Assembly (NCBI GenBank): GCA_040882845.1
Contig: JBBEAM010000007.1
Location: 930,001-994,000 of the forward strand
Source: JBBEAM01 sp040882845
GTDB taxonomy: Bacteria; Pseudomonadota; Alphaproteobacteria; Kiloniellales; DSM-21159
Direction of reading: 5' to 3'
Length of the DNA stretch: 64,000 nucleotides
The translations under genes and the position numbers were made by a program. The notes below the pieces were generated by a model. The model did not search any database. It was not told where the DNA came from and saw only the letters and a list, made by a program, of their open reading frames with translations. Positions 37,283-46,797 of the stretch are shown here, one piece after another (position 1 is the first letter of the stretch; each line of letters begins with the position of its first letter).

Positions 37283-38908
37283 ATGACGCGGTTCATCTTC
37301 ATCACCGGCGGCGTGGTCTCCTCTCTCGGCAAAGGCATCGCCTCCGCCTCCCTCGGGGCGCTGCTGCAGGCGCGCGGCTTCAAGGTCCGCCTGCGCAAGC
37401 TCGATCCCTACCTCAACGTCGACCCGGGGACGATGAGCCCCTATCAGCATGGCGAGGTCTATGTCACCGACGACGGGGCGGAGACCGATCTCGACCTGGG
37501 ACACTACGAACGCTTCACCGGCGTTGCTTCGCGCAGCAGCGACAACGTCACCACCGGCCAGATCTATTCCAAGATCATCGCCAAGGAGCGGCGCGGGGAT
37601 TACCTCGGCGCGACGGTGCAGGTCATTCCTCACGTCACCGACGCCATCAAGGAGTTCATCCAGGACGACCTGACCGATGAGGATTTCGTGATCTGCGAGA
37701 TCGGCGGCACGGTCGGCGATATCGAGGGGCTGCCCTTCCTCGAGGCGATCCGGCAGCTCGGCAACGAGCGCGGCCGCGACCGCACGCTGTTCATGCACCT
37801 GACCCTGGTGCCCTACATCCGTTCCGCCGGCGAACTGAAGACCAAGCCGACGCAGCATTCGGTCAAGGAGCTGCAGTCGGTCGGCATCCAGCCCGATATC
37901 GTGCTCTGCCGATCGGAGATGGAGCTCGGCGTCGAGGAGCGGCGCAAGCTGGCGCTGTTCTGCAACATCCGGGCCGAGGCGGTGATCCAGGCCCTCGACG
38001 TCGATACCATCTACGCCGTCCCTCAAGCCTACCACGAGGAGGGGCTGGACCAGGAGGTCTGCCGACACTTCGGGTTGGAGGCGGACCGGCTCGATCTGTC
38101 GCGCTGGGACAAGGTGACCGGGCCGATCCGTTATCCCGATGGCGAGGTCACCATCGGCGTGGTCGGCAAGTACACCTCGCTGATCGACGCCTACAAATCC
38201 CTGGCCGAAGCGTTGACCCACGGTGGCGTCTCCAACACCGTCAAGGTCAACGTGCGCTGGCTGGATTCCGAGATCTTCGAGGGCGAGGGCGCGATCCACG
38301 AACTGGAAAGCGTGCACGGCATCCTGGTGCCCGGCGGCTTCGGCGAGCGCGGCACCGAGGGGATGATCAAGGCCGCCGAGTTCGCCCGCTCCCGCAGTGT
38401 GCCTTACTTCGGCATCTGCCTCGGCCTGCAGATGGCGGTGATCGAAAGTGCCCGGAATCTCGCGGGACTGCCCGGCGCCGGCTCCACGGAATTCGGCAGC
38501 CCGACGGACCCGGTGATCGGCCTGATGACCGAGTGGACCAAGGGCAACGAAGTCCAGCGCCGCAGCGGCGAGGACGACCTCGGCGGCACCATGCGTCTGG
38601 GCGCCTATCCGGCGATCCTCAGCGCCGGCAGCAAGGTCGCCGAGCTCTATGGCACCCTGGAGATCAGCGAACGCCACCGCCACCGCTACGAGGTCAACAT
38701 CAATTACAAGGACAGGCTGGAGGCGACCGGCATGCGCTTCTCCGGCCTGTCGCCCGACGGCATCCTGCCGGAGATCGTTGAACTGCCCGAGCATCCGTGG
38801 TTTATCGGCGTGCAGTTCCATCCGGAGTTGAAGTCGCGGCCCTTCGAGCCGCATCCGCTGTTCACCTCCTTCGTGCGGGCGGCGGTCGAGCAGGCCCGGC
38901 TGGTTTAG
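37283..38908 (+). CDS. pyrG: CTP synthase
   Basis: Aminates UTP to CTP using glutamine and ATP; CTP is also the substrate for CdsA and IspD. The 541-residue protein has the N-terminal synthetase domain (FIFITGGVVSSLGKGIASAS with the P-loop, residues 4-23) and a C-terminal class I glutaminase with nucleophile Cys in FGICLGLQMAV and His/Glu in GVQFHPELKSRP. Length and motifs are complete. It is followed after 12 bases by kdsA. Confidence 0.98.
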   Translation: MTRFIFITGGVVSSLGKGIASASLGALLQARGFKVRLRKLDPYLNVDPGTMSPYQHGEVYVTDDGAETDLDLGHYERFTGVASRSSDNVTTGQIYSKIIAKERRGDYLGATVQVIPHVTDAIKEFIQDDLTDEDFVICEIGGTVGDIEGLPFLEAIRQLGNERGRDRTLFMHLTLVPYIRSAGELKTKPTQHSVKELQSVGIQPDIVLCRSEMELGVEERRKLALFCNIRAEAVIQALDVDTIYAVPQAYHEEGLDQEVCRHFGLEADRLDLSRWDKVTGPIRYPDGEVTIGVVGKYTSLIDAYKSLAEALTHGGVSNTVKVNVRWLDSEIFEGEGAIHELESVHGILVPGGFGERGTEGMIKAAEFARSRSVPYFGICLGLQMAVIESARNLAGLPGAGSTEFGSPTDPVIGLMTEWTKGNEVQRRSGEDDLGGTMRLGAYPAILSAGSKVAELYGTLEISERHRHRYEVNINYKDRLEATGMRFSGLSPDGILPEIVELPEHPWFIGVQFHPELKSRPFEPHPLFTSFVRAAVEQARLV

Positions 38909-38920
38909 CAGAGGACGGAC

Positions 38921-39775
38921 ATGGCGCGGAAAGTCATCGTCGGCGATCTGGCGCTCGGCAACGATCAGCCGCTGGCGATCATCGCCGGCCCCTGTGCGCT
39001 GGAAAGCCGGCAGCACGCCCTGGAAATGGCGCATGCGCTGAGCGAGATCGCAGCCGATCTCGGTTTCGGGCTGATCTACAAGACCTCCTTCGACAAGGCT
39101 AACCGGACCTCCCTGAAGGGCAAGCGCGGCATCGGCCTTGCCGAGGGGCTGCCGATCCTGGCTGAACTGCGGGACACATACGGTTGCCCGGTGCTGACCG
39201 ACGTTCACGAGCGCGACCACTGCGCGCCGGCTGCGGAGGTGGTCGACGTGCTGCAGATCCCGGCCTTCCTCTGCCGCCAGACCGACCTGCTGGTCGCCGC
39301 CGCCGAAACCGGGGCGGTGGTCAACGTCAAGAAGGGCCAGTTCCTCGCCCCCTGGGACATGAAGAACGTGGTCGCAAAGCTTCGGGAAAGCGGCAACGAC
39401 AAGGTGCTGGTGACCGAGCGCGGCGTCTCCTTCGGTTACAACACTCTGGTTTCCGACATGCGCAGCATCCCGATCCTGGCCGCCGAGACCGGCTGCCCCG
39501 TGGTCTTCGACGCCACCCATTCAGTGCAGCAGCCAGGCGGGCAGGGGGCTGCCTCCGGCGGGCAGCGGGAGTTCGTGCCGGTGCTGGCGCGCGCCGCCGT
39601 CTCGCTGGGTATCGCCGCCGTTTTCATGGAGACCCACGAGAATCCCGATTCCGCGCCGAGCGACGGCCCCAACATGGTGCCGCTGAAGGATTTCGCCAGA
39701 CTGGTCGCGAACCTGATGGCCTTCGACAAGCTTGCCAAGGCGCATCCGATCCGTCTCGGCGCAAGCGAGACATGA
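38921..39775 (+). CDS. kdsA: 3-deoxy-8-phosphooctulonate (KDO-8-P) synthase
   Basis: Joins phosphoenolpyruvate and arabinose 5-phosphate to make KDO-8-P, the inner sugar of lipopolysaccharide. The 284-residue barrel shows AGPCALESRQHALEMA, with the Cys that marks the metal-dependent class (E. coli has Asn there), FKTSFDKANRTS-like YKTSFDKANRTSLKGKRG, DVHERDHCAPAAEVVDVLQI and FDATHSVQQPGG. Its presence argues that the cell makes KDO-containing LPS even though lpx genes are missing from the fabZ locus. The stop overlaps the next start (ATGA). Confidence 0.95.
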   Translation: MARKVIVGDLALGNDQPLAIIAGPCALESRQHALEMAHALSEIAADLGFGLIYKTSFDKANRTSLKGKRGIGLAEGLPILAELRDTYGCPVLTDVHERDHCAPAAEVVDVLQIPAFLCRQTDLLVAAAETGAVVNVKKGQFLAPWDMKNVVAKLRESGNDKVLVTERGVSFGYNTLVSDMRSIPILAAETGCPVVFDATHSVQQPGGQGAASGGQREFVPVLARAAVSLGIAAVFMETHENPDSAPSDGPNMVPLKDFARLVANLMAFDKLAKAHPIRLGASET

Positions 39776-40329
39776 GCGCGGCGGACCCGGCCCTCGGCCT
39801 GCTCCGTTCGCTCGCCCAGAACAATGCCTGGGCCAATCATGTCCTGCACCGTGCCTGCGCCAAGCTCGGCGAAGAAGACTATCTCGCCGCGCGCGCCAGC
39901 TTCTTTCCCTCGATCGCCCTAACGCTGAATCACATCTGCGAGGTGGACGGCTATTATCTTTCCGCCTTGGAGGGCATCGAGGTCCGCTACGCCAATCGCG
40001 ACCAGGACCTGCTGTTTGCGAGCTTTGCCGAACTGAGCGCGGCTCAGAAACGGGAAGACCGGCGCTTCGTGGCGATCTGCAACGCCCTCACGACAGCGGA
40101 TCTTCAGCGCAAGGTGCGCTTTGTCCGTCCGGGCGACGTCGTCTTCGACGAGCCCCTGACAGATGTGATCGCGCATCTGGCGCAGCACCAGGTGCATCAC
40201 CGCGGCCAGGTCCACGCCATGCTGTCCGAGACCCCGGTGGCGCCGCCGCAGCTCGACGATTTCTTCCTCGGTTACGGCGTCGATCCGCTGGCCCTGCGCT
40301 ACAGGGCCGGGGAGTGGCCGCAGGATTAG
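39772..40329 (+). CDS. DinB-family protein
   Basis: A 185-residue four-helix DinB/YfiT-like protein. The metal-binding histidines typical of the family are visible: one in LTLNHICEVDGYYL (about residue 49) and two in the HLAQHQVHHRGQVHAM stretch (about 132-147). Related proteins are putative metal-dependent thiol transferases or hydrolases; the function here is unknown, and despite the name there is no link to DinB DNA polymerase IV. The ATG at 39772 overlaps the kdsA stop by 4 bases, so it belongs to the pyrG-kdsA transcript. Confidence 0.85.
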   Translation: MSAADPALGLLRSLAQNNAWANHVLHRACAKLGEEDYLAARASFFPSIALTLNHICEVDGYYLSALEGIEVRYANRDQDLLFASFAELSAAQKREDRRFVAICNALTTADLQRKVRFVRPGDVVFDEPLTDVIAHLAQHQVHHRGQVHAMLSETPVAPPQLDDFFLGYGVDPLALRYRAGEWPQD

Positions 40330-40429
40330 TCCGTGAAAGCCGGGCGCACGGCGGCGCTTCTGCGTTGTCGTCCCTCTGCCGTCATGCTAGTTCCTGCGCC
40401 GTCTTTCGCAGCAGCTTTGGGGAGCCCTC

Positions 40430-41704
40430 ATGACCGCGATCATCGACATTCGCGCCCGCGAGATTCTGGACAGCCGTGGAAATCCCACGGTCGAGGTCGA
40501 TGTTGCCCTGGAGAGCGGCGCCTTCGGCCGCGCAGCGGTCCCGTCGGGCGCTTCGACCGGCGCCCACGAGGCGGTCGAACTGCGCGACGCCGACGCGGCG
40601 CGCTATGGCGGCAAGGGCGTGCTGAAGGCCGTCGAAGCGGTCAACCATGAGATCTTCGACGTGCTCTCCGGCATGGACGCCGAGGAGCAGATCGAGATCG
40701 ACCGCATGATGATCGAACTCGACGGGACCGAGAACAAGGCGCGGCTCGGCGCCAACGCCATCCTCGGCGTCTCCCTTGCGGTGGCCAAGGCCGCCGCGGA
40801 GGAGTCCGGCATGCCGCTCTATCGCTATATCGGCGGCGTCTTCGCCCGCACCCTGCCGGTGCCGATGATGAACATCGTCAACGGTGGCGCCCACGCCGAC
40901 AACCCGATCGACGTGCAGGAATTCATGATCATGCCGATCGGCGCCGGCAGCCTGGCCGAGGCGGTGCGCATGGGCGCCGAGGTCTTCCAAGCGCTGAAGG
41001 CCAAGCTGAAGGCTGCCGGTCATGGCACCAATGTCGGCGACGAAGGCGGTTTCGCGCCGAACCTCAAGTCGACCCGTGAGGCGCTCGACTACATCCTCTC
41101 CTCGATCGAGGCTGCCGGCTACAAGCCGGGCGAGGAGGTGGCGCTGGCGCTCGACGCCGCCTCGACGGAGTTCTTCAGGGACGGCAAGTACGTCCTGGCC
41201 GGCGAGGACGCGACCCTCGACAGCGCCGGCATGGTCGACTACCTGGCCAAGCTCTGCGCCGACTATCCCATCGTTTCCATCGAGGATGGCATGGCCGAGG
41301 ACGACTGGGAGGGCTGGCATGCTCTGACCGGGAAGATCGGCGACCGCGTCCAGCTGGTCGGAGATGACCTTTTCGTAACCAATCCGGCGCGTCTCGCTGA
41401 AGGCATCGCCGGCGACACGGCCAATGCGATCCTGGTCAAGGTCAACCAGATCGGTACCCTGAGCGAGACCCTTGAAGCCGTGGAGATGGCCCTCCACACC
41501 AACTACGGCGCCGTGATGTCGCACCGCTCCGGCGAGACCGAGGACACCACCATCGCCGACCTGGCGGTGGCGACCAACTGCGGCCAGATCAAAACCGGCT
41601 CGCTCAGCCGCTCCGACAGGGTTGCCAAGTACAACCAGCTGATCCGGATCGAAGAGGAGCTCGGCCCCGCCGCGCGCTACGCTGGGCCGCTGCTGCGGTT
41701 TTAG
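40430..41704 (+). CDS. eno: Enolase
   Basis: Dehydrates 2-phosphoglycerate to phosphoenolpyruvate in glycolysis; the product is also used by KdsA. The 424-residue protein has the N-terminal ILDSRGNPTVEV, SGASTGAHEA, the catalytic region GTNVGDEGGFAPNL, metal ligands in ALDAASTEF, SIEDGMAEDDW and GDDLFVTN, and the C-terminal signature SHRSGETEDTTIADLAVA. The complete length is typical. The 100-base gap after the DinB-family gene presumably holds its promoter. Confidence 0.98.
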   Translation: MTAIIDIRAREILDSRGNPTVEVDVALESGAFGRAAVPSGASTGAHEAVELRDADAARYGGKGVLKAVEAVNHEIFDVLSGMDAEEQIEIDRMMIELDGTENKARLGANAILGVSLAVAKAAAEESGMPLYRYIGGVFARTLPVPMMNIVNGGAHADNPIDVQEFMIMPIGAGSLAEAVRMGAEVFQALKAKLKAAGHGTNVGDEGGFAPNLKSTREALDYILSSIEAAGYKPGEEVALALDAASTEFFRDGKYVLAGEDATLDSAGMVDYLAKLCADYPIVSIEDGMAEDDWEGWHALTGKIGDRVQLVGDDLFVTNPARLAEGIAGDTANAILVKVNQIGTLSETLEAVEMALHTNYGAVMSHRSGETEDTTIADLAVATNCGQIKTGSLSRSDRVAKYNQLIRIEEELGPAARYAGPLLRF

Positions 41705-41706
41705 GC

Positions 41707-42222
41707 GTGGCACCGGCGGTGCGGCCTGCGGTCGACGCGGACTCGCCGCGCATCGTCGAGATCGTCGGCGCCTGCTTCGCGCTCTATCCCGGGTGCGTTT
41801 TCGACGTCGACGGCGAGATGCCGGAGCTGCACCGCATCGCCAGCTACTATGCGAAGCTCGGGGGCGAGATCTGGGTGGCGGAGGAGGGCGGCCGGCTACA
41901 CGGCTGCGTCGCCTGGAAACCCGCCGCGCCCCGAACCCAGGAGCTGCAGCGTCTCTATGTCGATCCGCAGGTGCAGGGCAGGGGCCTCGGCCGCCAGCTC
42001 CTGGGGCTTGCCGTTGAACGCGCGCACCGCGGCCGCGCCGCGGCCATCGAACTCTGGACCGACACCCGTTTCGCCGCCGCGCACCGGCTCTACGAAGGCC
42101 ACGGCTTCCGGCGCGGCGCGATGACCCGCAGCCTCGGCGACAAGAGCCATTCGGTGGAATTTTTCTATCGTCTGTCCCTGGCTGACGGTAGGAACGGAGC
42201 GAGTCCAAAACGGGAATTCTGA
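41707..42222 (+). CDS. GNAT-family N-acetyltransferase
   Basis: Predicted acetyl-CoA-dependent acetyltransferase, 171 residues, substrate unknown. The GNAT fold is shown by motif A, LYVDPQVQGRGLGRQLL (about residues 82-98), with the Q-x-x-G-x-G acetyl-CoA loop, and the C-terminal AAHRLYEGHGFRRG. It starts with GTG at 41707, two bases after the eno stop, and is therefore likely read through from eno. Its last codons carry the first two sites of a dense GANTC cluster that runs into the next gene's promoter region. Confidence 0.85.
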   Translation: MAPAVRPAVDADSPRIVEIVGACFALYPGCVFDVDGEMPELHRIASYYAKLGGEIWVAEEGGRLHGCVAWKPAAPRTQELQRLYVDPQVQGRGLGRQLLGLAVERAHRGRAAAIELWTDTRFAAAHRLYEGHGFRRGAMTRSLGDKSHSVEFFYRLSLADGRNGASPKREF

Positions 42223-42299
42223 GTCCTTTTGGCCACGCAGCCAAGCTCCTGACTCTGCTGATTCTTTTTTGACTTGACCGGAGTCGTGGAGCCTGACTC
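42201..42299. promoter_or_regulatory. Cluster of six GANTC (CcrM-type methylation) sites before the ftsB-like gene
   Basis: GANTC occurs at 42201, 42221, 42251, 42260, 42281 and 42295: six in 99 bases, where chance in 65% GC sequence gives about one in 300. Two of them form the inverted repeat GGAGTC-N9-GACTCC (42280-42300). TTGACT (42269) and TTGACC (42274) offer -35 candidates. CcrM methylation of GANTC controls cell division promoters in Caulobacter; a similar role here is inference. Confidence 0.6.
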
Positions 42300-42308
42300 C
42301 ATGGCGCC

Positions 42309-42638
42309 ATGTCCGTGCTACGCGAAACCCGCAAAAGGATCCGCCAGGTGGCGCCCCAGGTCGCTGCCGCCCTGGCCGTGGCCTATTTCGCCTATCACGC
42401 CATCGAGGGCGAGCGCGGCGTCCTTGCCTATCTCAAGCTCGATAGCGAGTTGGAGAGCGCGCAGCAGATCGCAGAGCAAGTCGGCCAGGACCGCGCCGTG
42501 TTGGAGCACCGCGTGGACCTGCTGTCCCCCGACTCGCTCGACCCAGATCTGCTCGAGGAACAGGCCCGAACCCTTCTCAACTACGGACATGAGGACGAGA
42601 AGGTGATCTACCTGGAGCGCGGCGGCGAAGCGAATTAA
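42309..42638 (+). CDS. ftsB: Septum formation initiator FtsB/DivIC-like protein
   Basis: Small bitopic membrane protein, 109 residues, likely part of the FtsQLB division complex. A short N-terminal cytoplasmic part is followed by one helix (about residues 16-32), a heptad-like coiled coil (KLDSELESAQQIAEQVGQDR, about 44-63) and the conserved PDSLDPDLLEEQARTLL motif with the family's D-x-x-x-E-E-x-A-R end. It sits between eno and pdhA, its usual place in alphaproteobacteria. The preceding intergenic region holds a GANTC cluster. Confidence 0.88.
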   Translation: MSVLRETRKRIRQVAPQVAAALAVAYFAYHAIEGERGVLAYLKLDSELESAQQIAEQVGQDRAVLEHRVDLLSPDSLDPDLLEEQARTLLNYGHEDEKVIYLERGGEAN

Positions 42639-42656
42639 TCTTTATTCGATTAATTC
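42632..42656 (+). terminator. Perfect AT-rich 9-bp inverted repeat at the ftsB end
   Basis: GAATTAATC (42632-42640) and GATTAATTC (42648-42656) are exact reverse complements across a 7-base loop and include the ftsB stop codon. A T-rich stretch (TTTTCTGTTTTATTTC) follows. This could be a weak terminator or an operator ahead of pdhA. It stands out as AT-rich in GC-rich surroundings. Confidence 0.45.
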
Positions 42657-42692
42657 TATGTTTTCTGTTTTATTTCAGTGATTTCTGCTTCC

Positions 42693-42721
42693 TTGTCGGC
42701 GGCTCCTAAAGGCACTATTCT
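42693..42721 (+). promoter_or_regulatory. Candidate sigma-70 promoter for the pdh operon
   Basis: TTGTCG (42693-42698), a 17-base spacer and TATTCT (42716-42721) precede pdhA, giving a leader of about 97 nucleotides. The rest of the 186-base gap shows no gene. Confidence 0.5.
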
Positions 42722-42824
42722 TCCCTCCTCATAAGCGCCCGGCGTCGCGAAGCCGCAGCAAAAGCGGCGGCGCAGGGAGCGAACCCAGCCGTCCAGGCTC
42801 ATTAGGTCTCATAGGGAGGACCCC

Positions 42825-43970
42825 ATGGCCGCCAAGAAATCCTCCGGCGCCTCCGCGAGCAAATCCAGCAGCACAGCCAAGAAATCCGCGGCGTCCGACG
42901 ACAAGACTCCCGCCAAGAAATCGCCGGCCAAGAAGCCCGCCAAGTCGCCCGCGAAATCGGCTGTTCACCGCCAGGCGGAGCAGGCCAAGAAGCTCGACAA
43001 GAAGGATCTGCTGCAGCTCTACCGCGACATGCTGCTGATCCGCCGTTTCGAGGAGAAGGCCGGGCAGATGTACGGCATGGGCCTGATCGGCGGCTTCTGC
43101 CACCTCTACATCGGCCAGGAGGCGGTGGTGGTCGGCATGCAGGCGGCCATCGCCGACGGCGAAGACGCCGTGGTTACCTCCTACCGCGACCACGGTCACA
43201 TGCTCGCCACCGGCATGGACCCCAAGGGCGTGATGGCCGAGCTGACCGGGCGGCGCACCGGCTACTCCAAGGGCAAGGGCGGCTCGATGCACATGTTCAG
43301 CCGCGATAAGAAATTCTTCGGCGGCCACGGCATCGTCGGCGCCCAGGTGCCGATCGGCACCGGCGTCGCCTTCGCCATGAACTACCTGGAGGAGGGCACG
43401 GTCTGCCTGACCTACCTCGGCGACGGCGCTCTCAACCAGGGGCAGGTCTACGAGTCCTTCAATATGGCGGCGCTGTGGAAGATCCCGGTGATCTATGTGA
43501 TCGAGAACAACAAGTACGGCATGGGCACCTCCATCGAGCGCTCCTCTGCCAAAAGCCAGGAACTCTATCACCGCGGTCAGGCCTACGGCATTCCCGGCGT
43601 CCAGGTGGACGGCATGGACGTGCTAGCGGTCAAGGCGGCCGGCGAGAAGGCCGTGGCTCACGCCAAGGGCGGCAAGGGCCCCTACATCATGGAAATGCTG
43701 ACCTACCGCTACCGTGGCCACTCGATGTCCGATCCGGCCAAGTACCGCAGCAAGGAAGAAGTCCAGAAGATGCGCACCGAGCAAGATCCGATCGAGCGTC
43801 TCAGCCACGTGCTGGTCGAGAACAAGCTGGCCAGCGAGGCGGAGCTCAAGGATCTCGACAAGGAGGTCAAGGGGATTGTCTCCGAAGCCGCCGACTTCGC
43901 CCAGACCAGCGAGGAGCCCGATCCCAAGGAGCTCTGGACGGACGTCTATACCGAAGAAGATGCGGCCTAG
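42825..43970 (+). CDS. pdhA: Pyruvate dehydrogenase E1 component, alpha subunit
   Basis: Thiamine-diphosphate enzyme that decarboxylates pyruvate and reductively acetylates the lipoyl arm. 381 residues. The conserved enzyme starts near residue 58 (LLQLYRDMLLIRRFEEKAGQ) and includes the TPP motif GDGALNQGQVYESFNMA...ENN and the phosphorylation-loop region YRYRGHSMSDPAKYRS. Before it lies an unusual tail: residues 1-44 contain twelve lysines with KKSPAKKPAKSPAKS repeats, resembling histone H1 tails. The ATG at 42825 has AGGGAGGA upstream, so the tail looks genuinely translated. It begins the pdhA-pdhB-pdhC-lpd-lipA operon. Confidence 0.96.
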   Translation: MAAKKSSGASASKSSSTAKKSAASDDKTPAKKSPAKKPAKSPAKSAVHRQAEQAKKLDKKDLLQLYRDMLLIRRFEEKAGQMYGMGLIGGFCHLYIGQEAVVVGMQAAIADGEDAVVTSYRDHGHMLATGMDPKGVMAELTGRRTGYSKGKGGSMHMFSRDKKFFGGHGIVGAQVPIGTGVAFAMNYLEEGTVCLTYLGDGALNQGQVYESFNMAALWKIPVIYVIENNKYGMGTSIERSSAKSQELYHRGQAYGIPGVQVDGMDVLAVKAAGEKAVAHAKGGKGPYIMEMLTYRYRGHSMSDPAKYRSKEEVQKMRTEQDPIERLSHVLVENKLASEAELKDLDKEVKGIVSEAADFAQTSEEPDPKELWTDVYTEEDAA

Positions 43971-43994
43971 GCCGGCAGCAGGGAGAAACGGAAC

Positions 43995-45407
<1,413 letters not shown>

Positions 45408-45425
45408 GGCCGGGGAGAAACAGCC

Positions 45426-46787
45426 ATGACCGTGAACATTCTGATGCCGGCCCTTTCGCCCACCATGACCGAGGGTACGCTTGCCAAGTGGCAGGTCAAG
45501 GAAGGCGACGAGATCAAGTCCGGCGACGTGATCGCTGAGATCGAGACCGACAAGGCGACCATGGAGGTCGAGGCGGTCGAGGAAGGCACCATCGGCAAGA
45601 TCCTGGTTGCCGAAGGCACCGAAGGCGTCGCCGTCAACGCCGTGATCGCCATCCTGCTGGAGGAGGGCGAGAAGGCAGGCGACATCGACGTCGAGGCCGC
45701 CAAGGCTGACGCGCCCTCCGCACCGAAGTCCGACGGCGGCGACAAGACCGAGAAGAAGGAAGAGAAGAAAGAGGCGCCTGCCAAGCAGGAGGAGAAGAAA
45801 ACCGAACCTGAGAAGCAGGAGGAAGCCAAAGCCGAGAAGAAAGCGCCGTCCGCCGATGATGGCGATCGTATCTTCGCCTCGCCGCTGGCCAGGCGCATGG
45901 CCAAGCAAGCCGGTCTCGACCTTGCAAAACTCGACGGCAGCGGCCCGCACGGCCGGATCGTCAAGGCGGACATCGAGGCCGCGCTGGACGGAAAAGCCCC
46001 GGAGAAAGCTGCCGCCGAAGCGCCCGCGGGCGCCCCCGCGGCTCCCGCCAAGGCCGCCTCGGCCGGCCCCACCGGCAAGGCCTTCGCCGATGCGCTCGGC
46101 CTGGAGTACGAGTTCGAGCCGCTGTCGAAGATGCGCAAGACCATCGCCGCGCGGCTTTCGGAATCCAAGCAGAGCGTGCCGCACTTCTACCTCACCATCG
46201 ACTGCGAGGTGGACCGGCTGCTCGAGGTGCGCAAGGAACTGAACGCACGCGCCGACGACGCCTACAAGCTCTCGGTCAACGACTTCGTGATCCGCGCCGC
46301 GGCGCTGGCGCTGAAGCAGGTTCCCGCCGCCAACGCCTCCTTCGATCCCGAGGGCATGCTGTTCTACAAGCACGCCGACATCTCGGTCGCGGTGGCGACG
46401 CCGGGCGGTCTGATCACGCCGATCGTCAAGGCGGCGGAGGGCAAGGGCCTGGCCGCAATCTCCAACGAGATGAAGGACCTCGCGGCGCGCGCCCGCGACG
46501 GCAAGCTCAAGCCGGAGGAGTACCAGGGCGGCACCTTCTCGGTCTCTAACCTGGGGATGTTCGGGATCAAGCATTTCGAGGCGATCATCAACCCGCCCCA
46601 GGGCTGCATCCTGGCGGTCGGCGCGGGCGAACAGCGCCCGGTGGTCAAGGACGGCGCGCTGGCGGTTGCGACGGTGATGTCCTGCACCCTTTCGGTCGAT
46701 CACCGGGTGGTCGACGGCGCAGTCGGCGCAGAATACCTGGCCGCCTTCAAAAAGCTGATCGAAGACCCGCTGACCATGTTGCTTTAG
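45426..46787 (+). CDS. pdhC: Pyruvate dehydrogenase E2, dihydrolipoamide acetyltransferase
   Basis: Core of the pyruvate dehydrogenase complex, moving acetyl groups from lipoyl arms to CoA. 453 residues: one lipoyl domain (1-80, Lys in ETDKATM), a long Lys/Glu/Ala linker, a peripheral-subunit-binding domain near residues 150-190 (FASPLARRMAKQAGLDL...GRIVKADIEAAL), a second linker, and the catalytic acetyltransferase domain from about 215 with SKMRKTIAARLSESKQ, the active-site SVDHRVVDGAVGAEYL and terminal LLL. The layout is standard for alphaproteobacteria. It starts 18 bases after pdhB. Confidence 0.97.
   Translation: MTVNILMPALSPTMTEGTLAKWQVKEGDEIKSGDVIAEIETDKATMEVEAVEEGTIGKILVAEGTEGVAVNAVIAILLEEGEKAGDIDVEAAKADAPSAPKSDGGDKTEKKEEKKEAPAKQEEKKTEPEKQEEAKAEKKAPSADDGDRIFASPLARRMAKQAGLDLAKLDGSGPHGRIVKADIEAALDGKAPEKAAAEAPAGAPAAPAKAASAGPTGKAFADALGLEYEFEPLSKMRKTIAARLSESKQSVPHFYLTIDCEVDRLLEVRKELNARADDAYKLSVNDFVIRAAALALKQVPAANASFDPEGMLFYKHADISVAVATPGGLITPIVKAAEGKGLAAISNEMKDLAARARDGKLKPEEYQGGTFSVSNLGMFGIKHFEAIINPPQGCILAVGAGEQRPVVKDGALAVATVMSCTLSVDHRVVDGAVGAEYLAAFKKLIEDPLTMLL
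45537..45583 (+). repeat. 47-bp direct repeat copy 2 (pdhC lipoyl domain)
   Basis: Exact match to 44106-44152 in pdhB, over the codons around the lipoylated lysine. The two copies lie 1431 bases apart in the same orientation. Confidence 0.9.
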
Positions 46788-46797
46788 GAGCCCTGCA

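Noticed and set aside
37193..39520. Long minus-strand frame opposite pyrG and kdsA
   Set aside because: It covers two well-supported genes on the other strand and reads as composition-driven sequence.
42636..42654. CtrA box (TTAA-N7-TTAA) near the pdhA promoter
   Set aside because: The two TTAA cores are 11 bases apart, not 7, so the consensus is not met.
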